Assembly (NCBI GenBank): GCA_012031475.1
Contig: JAAUTJ010000419.1
Coordinates: 1 to 5,079 of the forward strand
Source of the DNA: Leptolyngbyaceae cyanobacterium SM1_3_5
GTDB taxonomy: Bacteria; Cyanobacteriota; Cyanobacteriia; Elainellales; Elainellaceae
DNA: 5,079 nucleotides
Direction of reading: 5' to 3'
Shown piece after piece: positions 1 through 4,964 of the stretch. The notes beneath the pieces were generated by a model. It saw only the letters and a list, made by a program, of their open reading frames with translations. It had not been told where the DNA came from and did not search any database. A program made the position numbers and the translations under genes. How positions within the stretch are numbered: the stretch's first letter is position 1; each line of letters begins with the position of its first letter.

Positions 1-645
1 TTGCGTCAGGCTGGGCTGCCGCAGGTGAAATATGCTGCCGTCACTCGCGCTCAGGTCTGGTCAAATCCCTGCGTGTTTCCGAAACTGTGCGATCGCATCG
101 AAGCTGAATTGGGCTATCCCTGCTTCGTCAAACCCGCAAACCTCGGCTCATCAGTGGGCATCTCAAAAGCCAAAACTCGCGATCAGCTTGAAGCCGCTTT
201 GGACAGTGCCGCCAGTTTCGATCGCCGCCTGATTGTCGAAGCCGCCGTTCCCAACGTCCGCGAACTTGAATGTGCCGTCTTGGGCAACGACAATCCGCAA
301 ACCTCCGTCGTCGGCGAAATTACCTACAGCAGCGACTTCTACGACTACGAAACCAAATACACGGAAGGCCTGTCGAGCCACAACATTCCCGCCCAAATTC
401 CCGACGCGATCGCCCAGCAAATCCAGGAAATGTCCTTGCAAGCCTTCCTCGCCGTCGATGCCGCCGGACTTGCCCGCGTCGATTTCTTTTACCAAGCAGA
501 CACAGGCGAAATCTTCATCAACGAAATCAACACTATGCCGGGATTCACGGCCACCAGCATGTATCCAATGCTGTGGGCGGCGAGCGGCGTTCCATTTCCC
601 GCTCTTGTCGATCGACTGGTGCAGCTCGCGATCGAGAGGGGTTAG
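1..645 (+). CDS. ddl: D-alanine--D-alanine ligase, C-terminal part (5' truncated by window edge)
   Basis: This enzyme joins two D-alanines using ATP in the cytoplasm, making the dipeptide for the peptidoglycan stem. The 214 visible residues cover the ATP-grasp central and C-terminal domains. The phosphate-binding region is FVKPANLGSSVG (residues 42-53), with Lys44 as the expected nucleotide-binding lysine. The omega-loop FYDYETKY (113-120) has the 'KY' ending typical of D-Ala-D-Ala ligases rather than the 'KF' of D-lactate-type ligases. Asp161 and the INEINTMPGF segment (173-182), with Glu175 and Asn177, supply the Mg2+ ligands. The family is usually about 300-370 residues, so roughly 100-150 N-terminal residues lie outside the window. 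The TTG at position 1 is therefore an internal leucine codon and not a start. The C-terminus ends normally at TAG 643-645. Family identification is secure. D-Ala specificity is inferred from the omega-loop. Confidence 0.96.
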   Translation: MRQAGLPQVKYAAVTRAQVWSNPCVFPKLCDRIEAELGYPCFVKPANLGSSVGISKAKTRDQLEAALDSAASFDRRLIVEAAVPNVRELECAVLGNDNPQTSVVGEITYSSDFYDYETKYTEGLSSHNIPAQIPDAIAQQIQEMSLQAFLAVDAAGLARVDFFYQADTGEIFINEINTMPGFTATSMYPMLWAASGVPFPALVDRLVQLAIERG

Positions 646-651
646 GGGTTA
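638..651. repeat. GGGGTTA heptamer, two tandem copies over the ddl stop codon
   Basis: Two perfect copies of GGGGTTA (638-644 and 645-651) run across the ddl stop codon. Short tandem heptamers of this style are known in filamentous cyanobacteria, but two copies alone could be chance. No function is assigned. Confidence 0.4.
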
Positions 652-710
652 GTAAAGATACGAATCAAGGTGGTCACGAGAGTCTAATCGAGTTGGGAGC
701 TTGTCCTCTT

Positions 711-747
711 ACCCAAAGACTTGTAACCCAAAGACTTGTAACCCAAA
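711..747. repeat. 15-bp tandem repeat, about 2.5 copies
   Basis: The unit ACCCAAAGACTTGTA occurs perfectly at 711-725 and 726-740, followed by a partial copy ACCCAAA at 741-747. It lies in the 171-bp spacer between ddl and the next gene. If the frame of the downstream gene extended this far it would read as TQRLV repeated, but no convincing start supports that. I see no terminator or other recognisable element in the rest of this spacer. Confidence 0.85.
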
Positions 748-816
748 TTGCCCCCTTACTCAACCGTCTACTGGTTCTACAAACAGCAACGATCGACAGG
801 AGCGATTGGTACTCTA

Positions 817-1596
817 ATGCAAGCAAACGTAACTCAAATCGATCGATCCGCCAGCTTGTTTTGCTGGCCTTGATGCCCGTTGCGACTGCCTTCAGCACTG
901 CCGCCCTCAGCATTGTTGTCGCTTCGCCTCCTGCCTTCGCCAACTGTGCAGGTGAACCGCCGGATGAAGTGGTTGTGCCGCTGGTGGAGCAGCGCTGGCA
1001 GGCATTGCAGCAGATGCAAACTTATCCTTGGGGAACGGCGCGAGTATATGACCGTTTGGAGGTCGATCGCCGTCAGGTTTGGTTCAATGCCAGGTTCGAT
1101 CAGCTTCGCGGAACGCAAAAACAGCAGGCCGTTGAAATGCTTCAGCTTGGCAGTTCTCCCTTTCGGGCTTATGCCAGCGATGGCCGCTTACTCTCCGCTC
1201 GCTATGACGGCTGTACGCGCTTCGACACGCTCACCGAACGATCGCGCTACAGCTACTACTACAACGAAATTGGCCGATCGCTTCCTGCCAACACGCCCCG
1301 CGATCAGTTGCGAAATATCGGGCGTCCGGCTTGGCGGCAGGTTCGCTATCCGATCGCAGCCGCGACCGAGCGATCGGTGCGGACGCTGTTTTGGAATCGG
1401 ATGGGCTACGCCCCAGGCAAACAGCGGTATGTGGATCGCTTGGGTTCCCGAACAGGGCTACTTCGAGATCAATGTGCCGAACGGCTACAATGTCCAGCAG
1501 CTCAGCCGTTTTTGGGGCGCGGCTCCGCGTCAATATCGCTACATCGTTGTGCAAACCGATGGAACAACGGTGTTTGACGCCAATTTTGACGATTAA
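817..1596 (+). pseudogene. Exported protein of unknown function, reading frame broken near 1425
   Basis: I do not recognise the family. The first part is read with codons starting at multiples of 3 (e.g. 873) and contains a signal peptide: a hydrophobic stretch from about 855 ending in PPAFA at 927-941, then a mature start NCAGEPP. The mature protein has two early cysteines (codons 945 and 1212) that could pair, and a tyrosine-rich segment at about 1250-1264. Near 1425 the coding signal shifts one base. Up to CAG 1422-1424 the first frame reads naturally (WNRMGYAPGKQ). From GGT 1426 the next frame continues naturally (GMWIAWVPEQGYFEINV) to TAA 1594-1596. Skipping C1425 joins them into about 245-260 residues. 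The start is also uncertain. ATG 817, with AGGAG at 798-802 (14 nt away), is in a different frame from the signal peptide. In-frame alternatives are TTG 861 and ATG 873, without a clear ribosome site. It may be a decaying gene or a sequencing error. The likely location is the periplasm or outside the cell. Confidence 0.72.
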
Positions 1597-1604
1597 TTTG
1601 ATGA

Positions 1605-2099
1605 TTAGGACGATCGCTGCTGTCGCCGCCAGTCCCAAGGCATGACGGGATTGCGCTGCGACCAAAAGCCGCGTCGGGCACGGCGGGCGGCTTGTTCCGC
1701 TTGCAAATAGGCGTCGCGATCGTCCTGGCATCCGCTGAGATATTGCGGATAAACGACGGCCTGCCCTTCCGTGACTAGTTGCAGGTTGATCGATCGCCCG
1801 TTTGCATACACCTCGCCAACCGTGCGCCCGTAGCGATCGGTTTCGACCGTGCGAAGTTGAACGCGGCGTCCGACTGGAAGCAGTTGGCGGAGGCGATCGC
1901 TGGCAAATTGTCCTCCGGGTTGGCGGCGTTCGGGCGCGTCGATGCAGGCCAGCCGAACGGTGACATCTTGGCCGTTTTGCCGCACATGGAGCGTGTCACC
2001 GTCGCCTGTTGAAATGACGCTGGTTCCCAGGAAAGCTTGCGCGGTCGAGCATCCGGTCAGCAACGCACAAAGTAGTCCTATCAAAATCGATCGGTTCAT
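1605..2099 (-). CDS. Staphylococcal-nuclease-like (thermonuclease family) lipoprotein
   Basis: Predicted Ca2+-dependent nuclease acting outside the cytoplasmic membrane. The 164-residue protein starts with a lipoprotein signal: MNRS, a hydrophobic core, and lipobox LTGC (residues 14-17), so Cys17 should be lipidated and become residue 1 of the mature protein. The SNase fold follows. GDGDT (32-36) supplies the metal-binding aspartates, Arg49 aligns with catalytic Arg35 of S. aureus nuclease, IDAPE (53-57) holds the Asp40 and Glu43 equivalents (Asp54, Glu57), and DRYGR (88-92) supplies the Arg87 equivalent (Arg92). All key catalytic residues are therefore present. The tail has ARRARRGFW (138-146) and PWDWR, common endings in bacterial members. 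Cys52 and Cys124 might form a disulfide (inference). The gene lies 45 bp after the 2145-2570 gene on the same strand, so co-transcription is possible. No strong ribosome site is visible. Nutrient scavenging or degradation of extracellular DNA is plausible but not shown. Confidence 0.93.
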   Translation of the reverse strand: MNRSILIGLLCALLTGCSTAQAFLGTSVISTGDGDTLHVRQNGQDVTVRLACIDAPERRQPGGQFASDRLRQLLPVGRRVQLRTVETDRYGRTVGEVYANGRSINLQLVTEGQAVVYPQYLSGCQDDRDAYLQAEQAARRARRGFWSQRNPVMPWDWRRQQRSS

Positions 2100-2126
2100 G
2101 CCGATTAATTTACCCAGAATTGCAGC

Positions 2127-2160
2127 AAACTAATCGTCTCCAAACTAATCGTCTCCAAAC
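2127..2160. repeat. 15-bp tandem duplication that duplicates a gene end and stop codon
   Basis: The unit AAACTAATCGTCTCC is perfect at 2127-2141 and 2142-2156, followed by AAAC at 2157-2160. On the minus strand it reads TTT GGA GAC GAT TAG twice, so the last residues (FGDD) and the stop codon of the 2145-2570 gene are followed at once by a second FGDD-stop. The second copy is not translated unless the first stop is read through. Confidence 0.9.
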
Positions 2161-2570
2161 AGATCTTCCTCGTAGTCATCTTCGCCGCCCAGCGCCGCGA
2201 TCGCCGGACGAGGCAGCCGCGCAGATTCAGCGCTGGAATTAGCAGCAAAGGCTGGTCGTGCGGGCGCAGGTTCAGGGGGCGATGGCGGCGTTGGAATTCC
2301 AGCGATCGCGGCAAGATATTGAATCTGTTCGCGCAGTCGCAGAATGGCATCGTGGGCAATGCGCTGGAGGTCTTCGCGAGAAGCATCTGACTGTTCATAG
2401 GCAAGGGGTAGCCAGCACATCCGCAAGGCAGCCAGCACCATTTCTTTTTCGGAATAAGTGGGGTGCTGTTCGGCTTTGAGGTATTCAAGCAGGAGGCGAT
2501 CGGGGCTGCTGGCGGGGACTTGCAGGCGGAGGCGATAGTCGAAGGGGGTTTTGCTGTCGGTCATGATCAA
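2145..2570 (-). CDS. Hypothetical protein with proline-rich linker and acidic C-terminal tail
   Basis: A 141-residue protein whose family I do not recognise. Residues 12-18 (YRLRLQV) look like a beta strand. Two probable helices follow (about 23-35 and 40-60), then a third (65-90). This strand-helix-helix opening is loosely like a ribbon-helix-helix DNA-binding fold, but that is only an impression. Next comes a proline-rich, probably disordered linker (91-106, with PTPPSPPEP), an Ala/Ser/Pro stretch, and a strongly acidic end (EDDYEEDLFGDD, 130-141). There is no signal peptide or membrane segment, so it should be cytoplasmic. ATG 2570-2568 could be replaced by the ATG two codons later (2564-2562). 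Neither has a clear ribosome site. The gene contains two exact HIP1 sites. It precedes the nuclease gene on the same strand and is divergent from the 2935 gene. Codon use looks normal for the window, which supports a real gene. Confidence 0.8.
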   Translation of the reverse strand: MIMTDSKTPFDYRLRLQVPASSPDRLLLEYLKAEQHPTYSEKEMVLAALRMCWLPLAYEQSDASREDLQRIAHDAILRLREQIQYLAAIAGIPTPPSPPEPAPARPAFAANSSAESARLPRPAIAALGGEDDYEEDLFGDD

Positions 2571-2865
2571 ACGTTTATCAATTCGGCCTATTGTGATCTT
2601 GCACCGGGATATTCTTAAATTTCAAAATCCGTCGTCCGTGTGACTAGCAAGTATCTCTCTAAGCAGTAACTTTAAGTTTGGTTAAATCAGAGCGAGTGTT
2701 TGGGTTTGGGCTTGCTGATTGCTTGCATTTTGAGTGGTTTAGAGCGATTGAATCGCGGTCAAGGTGAAGCTAAAGTATTAATTGTTCGCAAAACTTTATG
2801 CCATCTCAGAATTGGAATGGTACGCTTTAAGCTACCAAAAGATTTTGATTTGCTTCGTTCGATTG

Positions 2866-2895
2866 CAGTTTGATTTCTGTCAGTTTGATTTCGTT
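2866..2895. repeat. 15-bp imperfect tandem repeat upstream of the 69-residue gene
   Basis: CAGTTTGATTTC is followed by TGT in the first copy (2866-2880) and by GTT in the second (2881-2895). The first 12 bases are identical in both. It ends 39 bp before the start codon at 2935, within the probable promoter or leader region. Confidence 0.75.
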
Positions 2896-2922
2896 TGTTT
2901 GAGCAGTTTACCTTTATAAATT

Positions 2923-2927
2923 AGGAG
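2923..2927 (+). promoter_or_regulatory. Ribosome binding site of the 69-residue gene
   Basis: AGGAG lies 7 nt before ATG 2935, an ideal Shine-Dalgarno site that fixes this start. TATAAA at 2915-2920 resembles a -10 box but is too close to allow this leader to be transcribed. Confidence 0.85.
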
Positions 2928-2934
2928 ATTTGAG

Positions 2935-3144
2935 ATGTCCAGCAAAGATGTTTATGCTTTTGGTGTTCAATCGGGTACGCGCAATCACAAGGGCAGCTTT
3001 GTTCGGCATACAGTTTATAAACTGGTCGAAATTAACGATGCAGGCTGGGCTTTGATTTGTCAGGATGATGCCACTTGTCATTATGTCGATCCTGACTGTC
3101 TGCGCGAAATGCGCCATCCGAACGCAACGCCCGATCCCCATTGA
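2935..3144 (+). CDS. Small conserved-looking hypothetical protein (69 aa)
   Basis: I do not recognise this family. The 69-residue protein starts MSSKDVYAFGV and has no signal peptide or membrane helix, so it should be cytoplasmic. Its central part (about 20-52) alternates hydrophobic and polar residues, with VYKLVEI, GWALICQ and CHYVDPD. This suggests a small, mainly beta fold. Three cysteines (42, 48, 55) and His49 cluster in the C-terminal half and could bind a metal, but no known zinc motif fits. The last ten residues are rich in Pro, His and Asp and probably flexible. The strong ribosome site, clear start and non-random composition support a translated gene. It stands alone between two long spacers, so its context gives no hint of function. 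The stop is TGA 3142-3144. Confidence 0.8.
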   Translation: MSSKDVYAFGVQSGTRNHKGSFVRHTVYKLVEINDAGWALICQDDATCHYVDPDCLREMRHPNATPDPH

Positions 3145-3201
3145 GCAGCGTACTTCAAGTTCACCTTTTTTCAAAAGCTCGGTATCGGGTGGATGAACGG
3201 T

Positions 3202-3225
3202 AGGGGCGGTTCACAAACTGTCCCT
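3202..3225. repeat. Degenerate GTAGGGGCGG-type palindromic repeat
   Basis: AGGGGCGGTT (3202-3211) can pair with AACTGTCCCT (3216-3225) around a CACA loop, giving a 10-bp stem if two G-U pairs are allowed. The preceding G and T at 3200-3201 complete the GTAGGGGCGG start of a palindrome family I know to be abundant in filamentous cyanobacterial genomes. The right arm appears mutated. No T-run follows, so it is not a standard terminator. Confidence 0.6.
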
Positions 3226-3230
3226 CCACA

Positions 3231-3249
3231 AGGATTTGCTCCAAATCCT
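3231..3249. other. Perfect 8-bp inverted repeat with 3-nt loop
   Basis: AGGATTTG (3231-3238) and CAAATCCT (3242-3249) are exact reverse complements around CTC. The hairpin sits just 5 bp after the degenerate palindrome. No T-run follows on the plus strand, so a role as a simple terminator is unlikely. It may be part of a larger folded element. Confidence 0.6.
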
Positions 3250-3580
3250 CGTTCGATCGGGATGGTTTACCTTTCTGTGAAGCTGCTGGAGAGCTAACTC
3301 TTTTAGCGAACGGATTTCGTGCGTCCTGAGCGATCGAAGCGGACTTCCGCCGAAATTTGCATCACAAAAGCTGATCAGCGGGGCGGCGATCGTCACGAGA
3401 TGAGATATAACTTGTAGAAGTGCTGCGAGTAACGCAATCCTTTTGCAATGATTCTGCTTTTGTGGGAATCCTAGCTTGAGAAGGCACAATAGAGAAGGTG
3501 GTTTTTGCTGCCGCTGTCTGGATGGGTCGATCGCAAAGAAATTGCTTTGGAAGCGCCCATCATCACACATCTAACGTCAC

Positions 3581-3586
3581 AGGAAG
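3581..3586 (+). promoter_or_regulatory. Ribosome binding site of ybaB
   Basis: AGGAAG precedes ATG 3589; the AGGA core ends 4 nt before the start. It supports this ATG over the in-frame upstream TTG at 3505, which would add 28 residues not typical of the family. Confidence 0.75.
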
Positions 3587-3588
3587 TT

Positions 3589-3936
3589 ATGTCAAAAGGT
3601 CAAGGATTCGGCGGCTTCGGCATGGGCAAAATGAAGGAACTTGCCGATGCCTTCAAAAAAGCGCAGCAGGTGCAAGAAGGTGCGAAAAAGCTGCAAGAAG
3701 AATTAGAAAATATGGAGATTACGGGCGAGGCTGGCGGCGGCCTTGTCAAGGTCGTGTTGAGTGGCAACCAAGAGCCGCGTCGTGTGGAAGTTTCGCCGGA
3801 CGTGCTGGGCGAAAGCGCAGAAGTGCTGTCTGATCTCGTGCTGGCAGCCATGAAAGACGCCTACAACAAATCCACTGCAACAATGCGCGAACGGATGGAA
3901 GAACTGACGGGCGGCCTGAATCTGCCAGGAATGTAA
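3589..3936 (+). CDS. ybaB: YbaB/EbfC family nucleoid-associated DNA-binding protein
   Basis: A small cytoplasmic protein that in other bacteria dimerises and binds DNA, helping organise the nucleoid. It has 115 residues, close to the family's usual 100-115. After a Gly/Phe-rich N-terminus (residues 4-13) comes a long amphipathic helix (about 14-43) with regular charged and hydrophobic spacing, including MKELADAFKKAQQVQ. The hallmark GEAGGGLVKVVLSGNQEPRRVEV (46-68) forms the central beta sheet. The segment from about 70 to 106 is helical and ends in LTGGLNLPGM, the usual Gly/Pro-rich finish. The start is chosen for its ribosome site and family length. It is transcribed alone and followed 20 bp later by a strong terminator. 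The HD-domain gene converges on it from the other side. Identification is firm. The DNA targets are unknown. Confidence 0.95.
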   Translation: MSKGQGFGGFGMGKMKELADAFKKAQQVQEGAKKLQEELENMEITGEAGGGLVKVVLSGNQEPRRVEVSPDVLGESAEVLSDLVLAAMKDAYNKSTATMRERMEELTGGLNLPGM

Positions 3937-3956
3937 GATTTCTCGCTGAACGATGC

Positions 3957-4001
3957 AAAATCGATCGCAAAGTGCGCCCTGTGTCCTTGCGATCGATTTT
4001 T
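3957..4001. terminator. Strong intrinsic terminator, probably bidirectional
   Basis: AAAATCGATCGCAA (3957-3970) and TTGCGATCGATTTT (3987-4000) are a perfect 14-bp inverted repeat around a 16-nt loop. The right arm ends in five T's (3997-4001), as expected for termination of ybaB on the plus strand. On the minus strand the left arm gives TTTT, so it can also stop transcription from the converging HD-domain gene. The stem is built from CGATCG cores like those of HIP1. Confidence 0.85.
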
Positions 4002-4069
4002 GGTGGCAGGGCGATCTAAGCCCACAAATTTGATCATTTTGATCTTCCGCAGACATTGCCCTGATGAAC

Positions 4070-4127
4070 GGGCGATACCGTTCCGCAAGCTACGCGGCCA
4101 GCGAAGCTGACCCGTACCGGATCGCCC
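4070..4127. repeat. Composite palindromic element between convergent genes
   Basis: The outer arms GGGCGATACCGTTC (4070-4083) and GTACCGGATCGCCC (4114-4127) match as inverted repeats at 11 of 14 positions. Inside them, AGCTACGC (4088-4095) and GCGAAGCT (4101-4108) form a second stem (7 of 8) around GGCCA. The nested design suggests a dispersed palindromic repeat of the type common in cyanobacterial intergenic DNA. It lies 6 bp downstream of the HD-domain gene's stop codon and may shape the end of that transcript. Confidence 0.6.
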
Positions 4128-4133
4128 CACCCT

Positions 4134-4964
4134 TCAAGCAACCAAACATTCTTGCTCCACCTGCCAAACATTCGCTTCCAGTCTCAAAATCACCTGCTGG
4201 CCGCTGGCTGTGGCCTGTAGATACTGCAACGCAGGCTGAATGAGGGGGTAAACCGCCGTTCGATAGAAGCGGGGATAGCCCGCTCGCAAATCGCTGGGAT
4301 TCTTGTAGCCCAAGCACTGACTTACGCCTGTTTCAGCAAACTCGTAGAACAACGCAGGCAGCTTTTGCAGATAGCGCGGGTCGCTAAGCTGCCCAATCAA
4401 ATCTGCGGCTCGTGCCAAGCTAGAGTCGCTGTTGTCCTGATATTCTGCACCGGGCGGAACCGGAAACCGGGTGAATTCAATGTGTCGCTCGATCGCCTCA
4501 CAATCAAGCAGCGCATATCGAGACAGCCACTCTCTGACAAACTGCTTGCTGCGATCGACATGATAGGGCGTCAGGCTGGCGTCAGTGGTGCCGATCGGCA
4601 GTTCGATCGTTTCCGCTGCGATGCCCGTTGCAAATGTTCGGATCGCCGCTTGGTCTTGCTGACAGATGCCCTTGACATAGCCCACGTCATGACAGAGCAG
4701 CGCCAAAATGAGATGCAGCCAGTCTTGGCGAGATGTGCCTTCAAGAAGCTGTTTGCCCCGTAAAATTTCCTGGCCGACCAGACTCGCCAAAATCGTGTGT
4801 TCGATATTGTGATACTGAGCATCACTTTGGGCGATCGCGGTAAGCGCTAGATGCGCGACCTCGCCAATTAGGTCGGCTTGTGATGGGTCGCTGTAGAGGG
4901 TGCAATAGCCCGTTTTTAACTGCTTCACGCAGTTGTCGATTAATGTTTCTGTTAGGTTCAACAT
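4134..4964 (-). CDS. HD-domain metal-dependent phosphohydrolase, cyclic-nucleotide-phosphodiesterase-like
   Basis: A 276-residue cytoplasmic enzyme of the HD superfamily, expected to hydrolyse a phosphoester in a nucleotide using two metal ions. The motif YHNIEHT (51-57) matches the YHNxxH signature of class I cyclic nucleotide phosphodiesterases. CHDVGY (91-96) carries the His92-Asp93 metal pair. His135 and His161 are further candidate ligands. LARAADLIGQLSD (183-195) supplies the late aspartate (Asp188). The conserved ligand order H...HD...D is therefore complete. There is no sensor domain, signal peptide or membrane segment. The substrate is not determined by these motifs: cAMP or cGMP is suggested by the YHNxxH pattern, but other nucleotides are possible. 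The start ATG 4964-4962 has a good ribosome site. The gene converges on ybaB, and its 3' end meets a palindromic element and the shared terminator. Confidence 0.88.
   Translation of the reverse strand: MLNLTETLIDNCVKQLKTGYCTLYSDPSQADLIGEVAHLALTAIAQSDAQYHNIEHTILASLVGQEILRGKQLLEGTSRQDWLHLILALLCHDVGYVKGICQQDQAAIRTFATGIAAETIELPIGTTDASLTPYHVDRSKQFVREWLSRYALLDCEAIERHIEFTRFPVPPGAEYQDNSDSSLARAADLIGQLSDPRYLQKLPALFYEFAETGVSQCLGYKNPSDLRAGYPRFYRTAVYPLIQPALQYLQATASGQQVILRLEANVWQVEQECLVA

Larger units (their letters stand above)
2571..2934. other. AT-rich divergent intergenic region
   Basis: This 364-bp spacer separates two divergently transcribed genes, so promoters for both should lie here. It is visibly richer in A and T than the flanking genes and has no exact HIP1 site. 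It contains an odd palindrome GCGATT-G-AATCGC at 2744-2756, which could be a protein binding site. Near its right end, TTTGATTT recurs at 2844, 2869 and 2884. No coding region, tRNA or recognisable riboswitch is visible. I could not pick convincing -35/-10 pairs. Confidence 0.6.
3145..3588. other. Long intergenic region before ybaB
   Basis: This 444-bp spacer contains two hairpins (3202-3225 and 3231-3249), a perfect GCTGATCAGC palindrome (3370-3379) and several CGATCG cores. It must also hold the ybaB promoter, for which I see no clear -35/-10 pair. An open frame on the minus strand (3211-3570) has low-complexity, unconvincing composition and no ribosome site, so I leave it out. No RNA gene is recognisable. 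Confidence 0.6.

Noticed and set aside
711..747. The 15-bp tandem repeat as a CRISPR or plasmid iteron array.
   Set aside because: The copies are directly adjacent with no spacers, only 2.5 in number, and no cas or replication gene is nearby.
270..1577. A 435-codon open frame on the plus strand overlapping ddl and the exported-protein gene.
   Set aside because: Its first part is an out-of-frame shadow of ddl and its last part (after 1425) is out of frame with the real coding signal. Only the middle is the exported protein.
1231..1731. A 166-codon open frame on the minus strand opposite the frameshifted gene.
   Set aside because: It is antisense to stronger coding signals of both the exported protein and the nuclease gene and contains no recognisable motif.
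2145..2186. The acidic C-terminal tail of the 2145-2570 protein as an SSB-like interaction tip.
   Set aside because: SSB tips end in a DDDIPF-like motif with a terminal Phe. This one ends in GDD and the rest of the protein is not an OB fold.
2915..2920. TATAAA as a -10 promoter box for the 69-residue gene.
   Set aside because: Transcription would begin at about the ribosome binding site, leaving it out of the mRNA.
3211..3570. A 119-codon open frame on the minus strand in the spacer before ybaB.
   Set aside because: It has no ribosome site and no recognisable domain, overlaps a hairpin, and its composition looks random.
3505..3588. An N-terminal extension of ybaB starting at TTG 3505.
   Set aside because: The family starts near the Gly/Phe-rich segment, and ATG 3589 has its own ribosome site.
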